Assembly (NCBI GenBank): GCA_046481785.1 | Contig: JAWOJF010000251.1 | Coordinates: forward strand, 1-18,225 | Length of the DNA: 18,225 bases | Direction: 5' to 3' | Origin: JAWOJF01 sp046481785 | GTDB lineage: Bacteria > Bacteroidota > Ignavibacteria > Ignavibacteriales > Ignavibacteriaceae | In this document: positions 6,435-15,031 of the stretch, piece by piece | Position numbering within the stretch: position 1 is the stretch's first letter | Layout: every line of letters starts with the position of its first letter | Notes under the pieces: model-generated | What the model saw: only the letters and a program-made list of their open reading frames with translations | Database searches by the model: none | What the model was told of the DNA's origin: nothing | Program-made: the position numbers and the translations under genes

Positions 6435-7717
6435 TCTATTTCATCCTTAACTAAAAACTGGAATTGTTTTGTTAATTGTTCGGTTAGAAAATCACGGCGG
6501 TGTTTTTCAACAAATTCTTCATCAGGTATAGGAAGCTTATTCTGTTTATATAATTCATAAATTTCAATAAACAAATTTTTTATTCCTTCAATATCATCGG
6601 GCCCGGCAATAAATGAGGCTTTGTAATCCTGTGAAGCAGCTTTTAATGCTCCATCAGGAAGAAGAGCCATAACCGGTTTTCGTGTACCAAAGTATTCATA
6701 TAACTTCCCGCTGGAAATGGTAGCGGCGTTTCTTCCTCTTCCAACCATTAACCATAAAACATCACTAGCCATAATTTTAAGAATGGAATTGTGATGATCG
6801 AGATAGCCGTATTCCTTTACAAATTCCTGCAGTTCGAGTTTTCTGATTAATTTTTTGTTTTCATTTCTCAGAAGGCCAATAAAGTGAAGTTCAATATTTG
6901 CCGCTATATCAGGCCTATGCCGGGTTAATTTCTTAAAAGCCTGCAGAAAATATTTTGGTGTTATGTATTCGTAAAATATTCCTGAATATGTAATTCTAAG
7001 TTTATTATTGGTTTTAACTTCAACATTAAGATTCTCAAAATCCTGTGGATCGTAACCATGCGAAATAATAAAAATATCTTCAAATGTGAGGAACTTATAA
7101 TTCTTAATTATTTTTTCTTTCATCTTCCTGTTGGTGGCAATAATCCTGTCGGCAGCTTTTAATGCCCTGTATTCCATTTTTTTATGGAGCTGTTTATGAA
7201 AAGGAGTGGGATAAAATGCAAACTGGTTTCCATACCATAGATCACGGTAATCAATTACCAGCGGAAGATTAAATTCTTTTTTTAATTTTACTGCCATATT
7301 TATAGCAGAAAAAGGAGGGGCTGTAACAAATATTAAATTAAATTTTTCCTTTGCAAGAAGTTCCCTCGCTTCAACGATGGCCTTTTTAGCCCACCCTTTT
7401 TTATTATCGGGTATGTAAAAAGTATTGCTTATTCTGCTAAGTGTTTTTCTTATAAATTCAGGGGGCATTTTAATGGTGCCTTTTTTTGCAAGCAGTGAAT
7501 TTATATCATTTCCGCCCGTCCGTATAATCCTGATATTTAAATTTTCAGCTTCTTTAAGGAGGTATTCATCGTGTGCATAATATCCTGCCGACGAAGTAGT
7601 AATGACAGTGGGCTGCCAGTTATTCGGCAGCATATATTTTACAAATTTAAGTGTCCGCTGAACACCACTTAAACCCATAGGCGGAAAATAATATGCAATA
7701 ACAAGAACTTTAAACAC
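6431..7717 (-). CDS. GT4-like glycosyltransferase
   Basis: This 428-residue protein has the two-Rossmann organisation of GT-B glycosyltransferases. The N-terminal acceptor half starts with VLVIAYYFPPMGLSGVQR (4-21) and contains IDYRDLW (155-161). The C-terminal donor half contains the family-4 type segment around ISSGKLYEYFGTRKPVMALL (334-353), where Glu341 is in the usual nucleotide-sugar ribose-binding region. It should transfer a sugar from a nucleotide donor to a glycan or lipid acceptor at the cytoplasmic side of the membrane; neither substrate can be read from sequence. The start is GTG. It sits 22 bp after guaB and overlaps purD by 4 bp, an unexpected place for a cell-surface sugar enzyme between two purine genes. 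Confidence 0.85.
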   Translation of the reverse strand: MFKVLVIAYYFPPMGLSGVQRTLKFVKYMLPNNWQPTVITTSSAGYYAHDEYLLKEAENLNIRIIRTGGNDINSLLAKKGTIKMPPEFIRKTLSRISNTFYIPDNKKGWAKKAIVEARELLAKEKFNLIFVTAPPFSAINMAVKLKKEFNLPLVIDYRDLWYGNQFAFYPTPFHKQLHKKMEYRALKAADRIIATNRKMKEKIIKNYKFLTFEDIFIISHGYDPQDFENLNVEVKTNNKLRITYSGIFYEYITPKYFLQAFKKLTRHRPDIAANIELHFIGLLRNENKKLIRKLELQEFVKEYGYLDHHNSILKIMASDVLWLMVGRGRNAATISSGKLYEYFGTRKPVMALLPDGALKAASQDYKASFIAGPDDIEGIKNLFIEIYELYKQNKLPIPDEEFVEKHRRDFLTEQLTKQFQFLVKDEIE

Positions 7718-7739
7718 AATAAATATTCTTTCAGTTTAA

Positions 7740-9206
7740 TCAGGAATGATAATTAGGTGCTTCCTTAGTAATAACTACATCATGAGGATGACTTTCTCTT
7801 AATCCTGCAAGTGTAATTTTAATAAATTTTGATTTTGTTTTCAGTCCTTCAATATTTTTAACACCGCAATAACCCATAGCAGCTCTTAAACCACCAACTA
7901 ACTGGTAAACAGTATCAGATAATGGTCCTTTAAATGGAACCCTTCCTTCAACACCTTCCGGAACAAGTTTTGCAATATCGTCTTCAGTATCCTGAAAATA
8001 CCTGTCCTTACTTCCTCTTTTCATTGCAGAAAGAGATCCCATTCCACGGTACAATTTAAAACTTCTTCCCTCATAAAGGATCTTTTCACCGGGACTTTCT
8101 TCCACGCCGGCAAACAAGCCGCCAATCATTACTGAATCTGCTCCCGCGGCAATGGCTTTAGGAACATCGCCCGTCTGTTTGATCCCGCCATCGGCAATAA
8201 TCGGAATTCCTTTACCCCTTAGTGCCCTGTAAACTTCCGAAACAGCGGTTACCTGCGGAACACCAACTCCGGCAATTACTCTTGTTGTGCAGATTGATCC
8301 TGGTCCAATGCCGACTTTTACCGCATTAACTTTACAATTGAGCAGTTCAACTGCCGCTTCGTAAGTCCCTATATTGCCGGCAATTATCTGTTCATATTTG
8401 AACTTTTTTCTGGCTTCTTTAATAGTTTTAATTACACCCATAGAATGTCCGTGGGCGGTATCAATTACAATTACATCTGCGCCGGCTTTTGACAGAGCTT
8501 CTATCCGCTCCAGTGTATCAATGGTAATTCCGACCGCTGCTCCCACCCTGAGTCTGCCGTGTTCATCTTTACAGGCATAAGGGTGTTTCTTCTTTTTTTG
8601 AATATCTTTAAAAGTAATTAATCCTTTTAACACTCCATCTTTATCAACAACAGGCAGTTTTTCTATTTTATGCCTTTGCAGAATTTTCTCAGCTTTTTCA
8701 AGGGTAGTACCTACCGGAGCAGTAATAAGATTTACTTTAGTCATCAAATCTTTTACTTTTAATTTTTTGTTTGGTTCAAACCTAAGGTCGCGGTTTGTAA
8801 GTATTCCAACAAGTTTTTCATCAGCGTCAATAACCGGTATACCTGATATGCTGTATTTTTTCATCAGGTCTAATGCATCCCCTACAGTTTGTTCCGGATA
8901 AAGTGTTACAGGATTTCTGATCATGCCGCTTTCAGAACGTTTAACCTTATCTACTTCAATACATTGCTCATCAATACTCATATTTTTATGGAGTATTCCT
9001 ATTCCACCTTCACGTGCCATTGCCACTGCCATATCCGATTCAGTTACTGTATCCATTGCGGCAGTTAATAAGGGGATATTTAATTTTATCTCCCGCGTTA
9101 GGTAAGTGCTTATATCAACCTCCCGGGGTAATACTGATGATCTGCCCGGTTCTAGAAGAATATCATCAAATGTTAAACCTTCTCTAATAGATTTATCCTG
9201 TGTCAT
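7740..9206 (-). CDS. guaB: Inosine-5'-monophosphate dehydrogenase
   Basis: This 488-residue enzyme oxidises IMP to XMP with NAD+, the committed step to guanine nucleotides. It shows LTFDDILLEP (11-20), a tandem CBS pair inserted at about 97-203, GNIGT (277-281), the catalytic loop GIGPGSICTTR (299-309) with Cys306, IIADGGI (336-342), and the mobile flap with EGVEGRVPFKG (417-427) including Arg422. Length and domain order are standard, so the CBS module should allow purine-nucleotide feedback. AGGA precedes the ATG by about 7 bases. An intrinsic terminator closes the previous gene just upstream, so guaB probably opens its own transcript, followed by the glycosyltransferase and purD. Confidence 0.97.
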   Translation of the reverse strand: MTQDKSIREGLTFDDILLEPGRSSVLPREVDISTYLTREIKLNIPLLTAAMDTVTESDMAVAMAREGGIGILHKNMSIDEQCIEVDKVKRSESGMIRNPVTLYPEQTVGDALDLMKKYSISGIPVIDADEKLVGILTNRDLRFEPNKKLKVKDLMTKVNLITAPVGTTLEKAEKILQRHKIEKLPVVDKDGVLKGLITFKDIQKKKKHPYACKDEHGRLRVGAAVGITIDTLERIEALSKAGADVIVIDTAHGHSMGVIKTIKEARKKFKYEQIIAGNIGTYEAAVELLNCKVNAVKVGIGPGSICTTRVIAGVGVPQVTAVSEVYRALRGKGIPIIADGGIKQTGDVPKAIAAGADSVMIGGLFAGVEESPGEKILYEGRSFKLYRGMGSLSAMKRGSKDRYFQDTEDDIAKLVPEGVEGRVPFKGPLSDTVYQLVGGLRAAMGYCGVKNIEGLKTKSKFIKITLAGLRESHPHDVVITKEAPNYHS

Positions 9207-9226
9207 TAGATTCCTAATTTATTAAT

Positions 9227-9251
9227 ATTAAAAATCCCGCAATGCGGGATT
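9227..9251 (-). terminator. Rho-independent terminator after the acyl-CoA dehydrogenase
   Basis: Read on the minus strand, AATCCCGC and GCGGGATT (9244-9251 and 9233-9240) form an 8-bp GC-centred stem with a 3-base loop, followed directly by TTTTTAATA. It lies 10 bp past the stop of the glutaryl-CoA dehydrogenase-like gene and before guaB, separating the two transcripts. Confidence 0.8.
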
Positions 9252-9261
9252 GAAAACTTTT

Positions 9262-10431
9262 TTATTCAAAGGCAGGGTGCCCGGTTATATCTTCACCCAC
9301 AATCAGAGTATGCATCTCATGAGTACCTTCATAGGTCTTAACAGACTCAAGATTAGCGGAATGCCTCATAACAGGATATTCATCAAGAATGCCGTTAGCA
9401 CCTAAAATTTCTCTTGCAACCCTGGCAATATCAAGTGCTTTTTCGCAATTATTTCTTTTGGCTAGAGAAACGTGAGTGTGCTTTAATGTTTCGTTATCTT
9501 TCATCCTTCCGAGCTGAAGATTTAATAACTGTGACTTTGTAATTTCAGTAAGCATATAAACTAATTTTTCCTGCGTCATCTGGAATGCTGCAATCGGTTT
9601 ACCAAACTGTATCCTGGACTTTGCATAATTTAATGCTGAATCATAACACGCCATCATTGAACCAATTACACCCCATGCAATTCCATACCTTGCCTGGTTC
9701 AAACACATCAAAGCATTTTTTAAACCGGAAGTTATAGGGAAAATGTTTTCTTCAGGAACTATAACATTATCAAAAATTAATTCTGAAGTTACAGAAGCAC
9801 GCAGTGAATGTTTGCCTTTCATTTCGGGGGCAGTAAAACCTTTCATCCCTTTTTCTACAAGGAAACCGCGGACAACACCATCAAGTTTAGCCCATACAAC
9901 AGCAACATCAGCAATAGTTCCGTTAGTAATCCACATTTTAGCGCCATTAATTTTGTAGCCGTCACTTGTTTTTTCAGCTTTCGTTACTAATCCACCGGGA
10001 TTAGAGCCGTAATCCGGCTCGGTTAATCCAAAACATCCTACTTTTTCGCCGGCTGCAAGCTGCGGAAGCCATTTATTCTTCTGCTCTTCACTGCCAAAAG
10101 TAAAAATGGGATACATTACAAGCGCACTTTGCACTGAAACAAAACTTCTTATTCCACTGTCTCCCCGCTCAAGTTCCTGCATCACCAGCCCATAGGCAAC
10201 ATTGTTCATCTCAGCACCGCCATATTGAGAGGGGAGTGTTGAACCGAACAAGTTCATTTCTGCCATTTTAGGAATCAATTGGAGGGGGAACTTACCTTCG
10301 CGGTTATGCTTTTCAATCAGAGGAATTATTTCGTCTGAAACAAATTCTCTAACGGTGTCCCTTATCATTACTTCTTCTTCAGATAATAAGGAATCAATAT
10401 TGAAATAGTCTACACCGGTGAATTTTTCCAT
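9262..10431 (-). CDS. Glutaryl-CoA dehydrogenase-like acyl-CoA dehydrogenase
   Basis: This 389-residue flavoenzyme covers the full acyl-CoA dehydrogenase fold. FGLTEPDYGSNPGG (134-147), KMWITNG, ARYGIAWGV and the C-terminal NLESVKTYEGTHEMH place it in the glutaryl-CoA dehydrogenase branch. Glu368 in TYEGTH corresponds to the catalytic base (Glu370 of human GCDH). Arg95-Ser96 in GIRSFVSVQS matches the Arg/Ser pair that holds the gamma-carboxylate. These support oxidation and decarboxylation of glutaryl-CoA to crotonyl-CoA in lysine, tryptophan or benzoyl-CoA breakdown; a non-decarboxylating variant cannot be ruled out by eye. It appears monocistronic, with a promoter just upstream and a terminator just downstream. 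No electron-transfer flavoprotein genes are nearby. Confidence 0.9.
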   Translation of the reverse strand: MEKFTGVDYFNIDSLLSEEEVMIRDTVREFVSDEIIPLIEKHNREGKFPLQLIPKMAEMNLFGSTLPSQYGGAEMNNVAYGLVMQELERGDSGIRSFVSVQSALVMYPIFTFGSEEQKNKWLPQLAAGEKVGCFGLTEPDYGSNPGGLVTKAEKTSDGYKINGAKMWITNGTIADVAVVWAKLDGVVRGFLVEKGMKGFTAPEMKGKHSLRASVTSELIFDNVIVPEENIFPITSGLKNALMCLNQARYGIAWGVIGSMMACYDSALNYAKSRIQFGKPIAAFQMTQEKLVYMLTEITKSQLLNLQLGRMKDNETLKHTHVSLAKRNNCEKALDIARVAREILGANGILDEYPVMRHSANLESVKTYEGTHEMHTLIVGEDITGHPAFE

Positions 10432-10445
10432 GTAAGCACCAACAG

Positions 10446-10473
10446 ATTATATATTAGTTTTTAAAATTATCAA
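10446..10473 (-). promoter_or_regulatory. Sigma-70-like promoter for the acyl-CoA dehydrogenase
   Basis: On the minus strand TTGATA (10473-10468) and TATAAT (10451-10446) are separated by 16 bp, one mismatch from the -35 consensus and a perfect -10. The expected transcript start is only a few bases before the ATG at 10431, implying a very short or absent leader, which fits the lack of a clear ribosome-binding site. Confidence 0.5.
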
Positions 10474-10586
10474 ATATGAGTTAGATAATCAAACTCACAG
10501 GCATATAAAATAAAATCCGAAAAGATGAAAAGGGGGATAGAATGATATAATTTGATAAAAACAATTATAGTGCAGTAGAAAAGTAA

Positions 10587-13500
10587 CTAATTACTTTTCG
10601 GGAGTGAGAATATAAAATTAGTGCCTTTGCTTAGTTCACTTTCAACATGAATTGTGCCTTTATTCATTTCAACCATTTCCTTGCACAACAGCAGTCCAAG
10701 TCCTGTGCCTTCTTCTTCCCGTGTGCCTTTGGAAGAATATTGTATATCAATTCTGAATAATTTTTCCAGGTTTTCAGATGAAATTCCTATTCCATTATCT
10801 TCAACCACAGTTTCAATAAAATTTCCTTTATCCTTTGTGTAAACCTTTATTTCACCTTCATGCTTTGTAAATTTTATTGCATTGGAAATTAAGTTCCGCA
10901 AAATAAGACTTAGCATATTCCTATCGGCAAAAACAGAAACAGATGGATATACATTATTAGTTAGGGTAATTTTTTTCCGGGCTGCAGCACCAAAATGGAT
11001 ATTAAAAATACTTGAAACTTCTTCATGCATACAGACCTTTTCAGGTGCGAAATCAATTCTGCCGGTTTGTATTCGTGCCCACTCCAGAAGGTTTTCCAGG
11101 AATCGGTAAGTATTTTTGCTGATTGACTGAATATCTTTTATAAAAGCTACCTTCTCCTCTTCAGTAAGGGTATTAAATTCCTGGGATAGAAGTTCTGAAT
11201 ATCCTAAAAGTCCCTGGAAAGGACTTTTTAAATCATGAGCAATAATAGAAAAGAACTTATCCTTTTGCATATTCAAAAGAAGCAGTTCCTCTTCAGCATG
11301 TTTTCTCTCGGTATTTTCTATTTTTAGTTCTGCTGTCCTTTCTTCAACCTGCTGCTCCAGCCTCTTATTTGCTTTTTCAATTGCGTTTATCCTTCTTTTA
11401 TAAAGAAGATAAATAGTGCTGATTATTGCGGCTATACTTATAATGTAAAACCACCATGTAAGCCAGAATGGAGGGGCTATAATTATCCTGAGGGTTGTTC
11501 CCTGTTTATTCCACTCGGCATCATTATTGGAACCGATAACACGAAAAACATATTCTCCCGGGTCAAGATTTGTATATGTTACAGTCCTTTTCTGGTTTGG
11601 TTCTGACCATTTAGTATCAAAACCTTCAAGTTTATAGCTGTATTGATTTTTACCGGAAGATGTATAATCCAGGGCGGCAAATTCAATAGTAATAACATTA
11701 TCAGAATAATTCAGTTCTATCTTATCAGTTTCTATAATAGAGTTTTTTATAAGTGTTTTTCCATCAAGCATTTCGCCAATTACCAGTGATTTATTAAATA
11801 ACTGGAAATTAGTTATAACAACAGGAGGTATGTTTTTGTTCTTTTTAATGTTGGAAGGGAAAAACGAATTATATCCGCTGATTCCTCCAAAAAACATCTC
11901 TCCTTTTTTAGCTTTATAATATGCCTGAGTGTTAAACTCATTACTTTGCAGCCCATCCTGAACATTATAGTTTACAAAGGTTTCATCAACCGGGTTAAAC
12001 TTTGACAAACCAAGATTTGTACTCATCCATAAATTTCCCTCATTATCCTCAAGTATTCCATATATAACATCATTAGGCAAACCATTTTTAGTTGTATATC
12101 TTTTAAATGTTTTTGTTTCCCTGTTGAATTTATTTAAACCATTTTCTGTTGCAATCCACAGCGTTCTTTTTTTATCCTCATATATACACTTAATCAGGTT
12201 ACTGCTTAATGTATTTTTATTGTTTAAATCAAGCTTAAAAGAAGTAAACTTCCCCGTTTCCCTGTCCATTAGGTTCAAACCCTCCAGGTTAGTTCCAATC
12301 CAGAAATTCTCATAACTATCTCCGTATATTGCAGTTATAGTTGGAGTACTTATAGACTGTGGGTCCTCAGGATTATGCCGGTATGTATCAAAAGCCAATG
12401 TAGCTTTATTCATTTTTATAAGTTCATTATTTGTTCCAATCCATAAATTTCCTTTTCCATCATCATACAAGCTATATATAAAGACAAAAGCCGGGGCGGG
12501 AAAACCCAGGGGGTAAATTTTTGTAAAAATTCCGTTTTGCAGATCATACCTGTACACACCGGCCCCCTCTGTTCCAAGATACATAAATTTGGAAGGGTTA
12601 TCACGATCCTCTGCAAAGGAATATACAATGCTATTCAAATATTTTGGCGAGGATTTTTCGGTTTCAGAAACAAACCGTGTATAATTGCCTGTCCGTGGAT
12701 TGTACCTGTCAAGCCCTACATAACCGGATATCCAGATATTACCATAATAATCTTCAAAAAAACTTCTAATACTACTGCTTGATAATCCATTGATAGTTTT
12801 AATGACAACTTTAAAATTATTGACTTTAGGTGTTACCCTGTCAATACCAGCGCCGTGTGTCCCTACCCATATAATTCCCCCCTTGTCTTTAAATAAAGAA
12901 AATACATTATTTAGTGCAATGCTTCTTTTGTCATACGGATCATTTGAACATGCTTTCAGCAGTTTATCCTTTTTATTAAATATCATAAGCCCGTAGCCGC
13001 TTGAAGCAAGTAAAATATTTTCGTACCTCGCATCTTCGGTAATTTGGTTGATATTACCTTCAGCATAAATTGCTCCTGATTTATCAGAACCCAGATCATA
13101 ATTTTCTATTTTGCCGGTTCCGGAATTATACTTATGTAAACCATCTATGGTAGAAAACCAAAGGTTTCCGTCAAAATCTTCAAAAACAGGAGAAACATTT
13201 GTACTATAATTAATTTTATCTCTGCCGGGAAATAACACTTTTTCGAACTGATCTTTTAACTTGTTATACCGGTACAAACCACTTTCCTTATAACTGGCCC
13301 ATATATCGTTATTACTATCTCTAAACAGGCTTGCAGGCTGGTTATTATCATGGGAAGTAATATTTCCTGAAGGATATAATTTCAAACTATCATTTAAAAG
13401 ATTATATTTTACGATACCATCTTGTGTAGAGTACCAGGCGGTTTTTTCACTTTTAATATTATATGCTATAACAGAAACAACTACTCCATTTAACAGCGGA

Positions 13501-13919
13501 TTGTTTTTTTGAGAAATGTCAAGCCTCATAAAGGATTCACTAAGACGGTTATACCGGTTCAAGCCACGGTCGGTAGCAGCCCACAAATAACCTTCGCAAT
13601 CTTCTGAAATTGAATATATCCGGTTGCTGCTTATACTTGTTGAATCGTAGATATCATTTTTGAAAATTTTAAAATTATATCCGTCATAACGGTTAAGTCC
13701 ATCATCGGTACCAAACCACATAAAACCTTTGCTGTCCTGAAAAATACTTCTTACAGATGACTGCGACAGACCATTTTCTATAGTTAAATGTTCAAAGACT
13801 ATATTATCATATTGTGCATAAGAGAAATTATGCGGCAGGAATGCAATGCAAATAAAAGCTATAGATTTTGAATAAAAGTTGGAAAACAAATTATACTTTT
13901 TGAAAGAGTTAGTATTCAA
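10587..13919 (-). CDS. Two-component propeller sensor histidine kinase (Reg_prop/Y_Y_Y type)
   Basis: This 1110-residue envelope sensor has a signal peptide (about 1-36), then 12 or more propeller blades of the form D-x-x-G-x-x-W-x-G-T-x-x-G-L-x-x-Y (about 45-700). That is enough for two seven-bladed propellers. A Y_Y_Y domain follows (about 740-810, YSYKLEGFDTKW), then one membrane helix (822-843) and a coiled coil. The HisKA domain has phospho-acceptor His895 in AHDLKSPF, and the ATPase has Asn1013, the DNGIGI box and GTGLGL at 1070-1075. It should sense a periplasmic ligand and phosphorylate a separate response regulator. Unlike hybrid (HTCS) relatives it stops after the ATPase, with no receiver or AraC domain, and no regulator gene is in the window. 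The start is TTG; an in-frame TAG lies three codons upstream and the next Met comes after the signal peptide. Confidence 0.9.
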   Translation of the reverse strand: MNTNSFKKYNLFSNFYSKSIAFICIAFLPHNFSYAQYDNIVFEHLTIENGLSQSSVRSIFQDSKGFMWFGTDDGLNRYDGYNFKIFKNDIYDSTSISSNRIYSISEDCEGYLWAATDRGLNRYNRLSESFMRLDISQKNNPLLNGVVVSVIAYNIKSEKTAWYSTQDGIVKYNLLNDSLKLYPSGNITSHDNNQPASLFRDSNNDIWASYKESGLYRYNKLKDQFEKVLFPGRDKINYSTNVSPVFEDFDGNLWFSTIDGLHKYNSGTGKIENYDLGSDKSGAIYAEGNINQITEDARYENILLASSGYGLMIFNKKDKLLKACSNDPYDKRSIALNNVFSLFKDKGGIIWVGTHGAGIDRVTPKVNNFKVVIKTINGLSSSSIRSFFEDYYGNIWISGYVGLDRYNPRTGNYTRFVSETEKSSPKYLNSIVYSFAEDRDNPSKFMYLGTEGAGVYRYDLQNGIFTKIYPLGFPAPAFVFIYSLYDDGKGNLWIGTNNELIKMNKATLAFDTYRHNPEDPQSISTPTITAIYGDSYENFWIGTNLEGLNLMDRETGKFTSFKLDLNNKNTLSSNLIKCIYEDKKRTLWIATENGLNKFNRETKTFKRYTTKNGLPNDVIYGILEDNEGNLWMSTNLGLSKFNPVDETFVNYNVQDGLQSNEFNTQAYYKAKKGEMFFGGISGYNSFFPSNIKKNKNIPPVVITNFQLFNKSLVIGEMLDGKTLIKNSIIETDKIELNYSDNVITIEFAALDYTSSGKNQYSYKLEGFDTKWSEPNQKRTVTYTNLDPGEYVFRVIGSNNDAEWNKQGTTLRIIIAPPFWLTWWFYIISIAAIISTIYLLYKRRINAIEKANKRLEQQVEERTAELKIENTERKHAEEELLLLNMQKDKFFSIIAHDLKSPFQGLLGYSELLSQEFNTLTEEEKVAFIKDIQSISKNTYRFLENLLEWARIQTGRIDFAPEKVCMHEEVSSIFNIHFGAAARKKITLTNNVYPSVSVFADRNMLSLILRNLISNAIKFTKHEGEIKVYTKDKGNFIETVVEDNGIGISSENLEKLFRIDIQYSSKGTREEEGTGLGLLLCKEMVEMNKGTIHVESELSKGTNFIFSLPKSN

Positions 13920-14050
13920 ACATAACTATAAGTATAGAATTCTGCTATAGGCAAATTCAATAAATTAATTTATTAGGGGAATTAGGAATTCCGGAATGTG
14001 ATAGCTGATTTGCGTGAGTATATAATTTATAAGTATATTTACATAGTATC
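13920..14050. promoter_or_regulatory. Divergent intergenic control region
   Basis: These 131 bp separate the divergently transcribed sensor kinase and the small membrane protein gene and must hold both promoters. Visible structure is a perfect 16-bp AT palindrome (AATAAATTAATTTATT, 13959-13974). Just after it come three GGAAT units at 7-8 bp steps (about 13978-13998), which include GGAATTCC. TATAATTTATAA at about 14020-14031 could serve as a -10 region for the plus-strand gene. None of these is assigned to a known regulator. Confidence 0.35.
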
Positions 14051-14413
14051 ATGAATTATCTATTAAAATACAAACGCAATTATGCCTGGGTTTTCCTTGC
14101 AGGTTATGTACTTCTGTTTACATATTCTGCGTTCCATTTTCATAAAATTGAAATAGGAAATCCGTATCAATATGAACAGGAAGATAGCGCCCGGCAGGGA
14201 AATAAAACACACCAGTTATATTCTGCATTTTTTACCTGCCAGTTTAGTCTTGTATATAATTCACTTTTTGTTTTAGATATTAACAATTCATCTGCCAACA
14301 GGGTAGAAGCCTGCAAAGAGTTCATTAAGTTTGGTAAAAGAGAAAAAGTCCCTACCAATCATTATTTCCTCACAAATCTTTTAAGAGCACCTCCTTCTCG
14401 TTTTAACTCATAA
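14051..14413 (+). CDS. Small membrane-anchored protein of unknown function
   Basis: I do not recognise a named family with confidence. The 120-residue product has a basic N-terminus, one hydrophobic helix (about 12-28) and immediately after it FHFH (His29, His31). The rest should be periplasmic, with His54, Cys63, Cys88 and His104, and ends in an LRAPP motif (111-115) near the C-terminus. The layout recalls DUF2946-type small proteins, which often end in RAPP/RGPP and sit near TonB receptors; this is a resemblance only. It is the first gene of a plus-strand run that continues with a His-rich lipoprotein and a ZnuD-like receptor. A role in metal sensing or uptake at the envelope is a reasonable but unproven guess. 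No strong ribosome-binding site precedes the ATG. Confidence 0.65.
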   Translation: MNYLLKYKRNYAWVFLAGYVLLFTYSAFHFHKIEIGNPYQYEQEDSARQGNKTHQLYSAFFTCQFSLVYNSLFVLDINNSSANRVEACKEFIKFGKREKVPTNHYFLTNLLRAPPSRFNS

Positions 14414-14425
14414 ATATTTTTTCAG

Positions 14426-14455
14426 AGGTTATAATAAATAACCTGTTTTCCTTTT
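14426..14455 (+). terminator. Weak terminator or processing hairpin
   Basis: AGGTTAT (14426-14432) and ATAACCT (14438-14444) form a 7-bp AT-rich stem with a 5-base loop, followed by GTTTTCCTTTTT. It lies 12 bp after the small membrane protein gene and before the lipoprotein gene. It could partly end transcription of the first gene, letting the lipoprotein and receptor be expressed at a different level. The stem is weak. Confidence 0.35.
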
Positions 14456-14483
14456 TAAATATTTAAGATAGAAGGAGTCTGTC

Positions 14484-14951
14484 ATGTTTAAAGTATTAAG
14501 ATATTCAGCTCTTGTTATTTTTGTAATTGGTATTTTTATTTATTCAGGTTGTTCTGAAGACAGCGATCCGCTGCCCCCATCAGTCGATCATTTTAAAGCT
14601 ATAGGGGTATACCTGAGCAATTCAGGTATTAAAGCAGCCTCAATTTTAAGAGGTGTAACATCCGATACACTAGTTGCACAAGCCGGTGTAACAGGTGATC
14701 ACCTGGAAGTACAATTTTATAACGACGATGAAGAAATTGTGGATCCGCCGTCAGACCCTGATCATACCCTTAGTTTTGAGGTTGGGGATACTACCATAGC
14801 CGGCGTTTACCAGCACCCTGGTGAAGAAGGGGGATATGAATTCCACCTAACCGGTAAAAAAGCAGGTATCACTTACATTGAATTGTTTATTCTCCATGAA
14901 GGACATTGGGATTACAGATCAGGTAAAATACCGTTAAAAGTTGTTGAGTAA
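14484..14951 (+). CDS. His-rich lipoprotein of unknown function
   Basis: The 155-residue product has a lipoprotein signal (hydrophobic 7-19, then IYSGC with Cys23 as the lipidation site), so it should be anchored in the envelope. The mature part looks like a compact beta domain (about 36-153). It has spread His and acidic residues: His36, His73, His94, His111, His121, and HEGH at 138-141 close to the C-terminal strand. The composition suggests metal binding, and position directly before a ZnuD-like receptor suggests a surface or periplasmic partner for it. Both points are inference. AAGGAG sits 7 bases before the ATG, the strongest ribosome-binding site in this stretch, so it may be the most highly translated member of the group. 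Confidence 0.75.
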   Translation: MFKVLRYSALVIFVIGIFIYSGCSEDSDPLPPSVDHFKAIGVYLSNSGIKAASILRGVTSDTLVAQAGVTGDHLEVQFYNDDEEIVDPPSDPDHTLSFEVGDTTIAGVYQHPGEEGGYEFHLTGKKAGITYIELFILHEGHWDYRSGKIPLKVVE

Positions 14952-15031
14952 GAATATCGGCCGGTAAGGCTGTAAAGTAAAAAAATAATGAGTACAGCAG
15001 CTTTCAAATAAAATATTCAGTGATAAATGAA

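Noticed and set aside
10578..10599. Perfect 9-bp AT-rich inverted repeat overlapping the kinase stop codon, considered as a terminator
   Set aside because: The stem is almost all A/T pairs and no T-run follows on the minus strand, so it is too weak to call.
13911..13928. ATG slightly upstream of the kinase TTG start
   Set aside because: It is in another frame and reaches TAA after four codons, so it cannot start the kinase.
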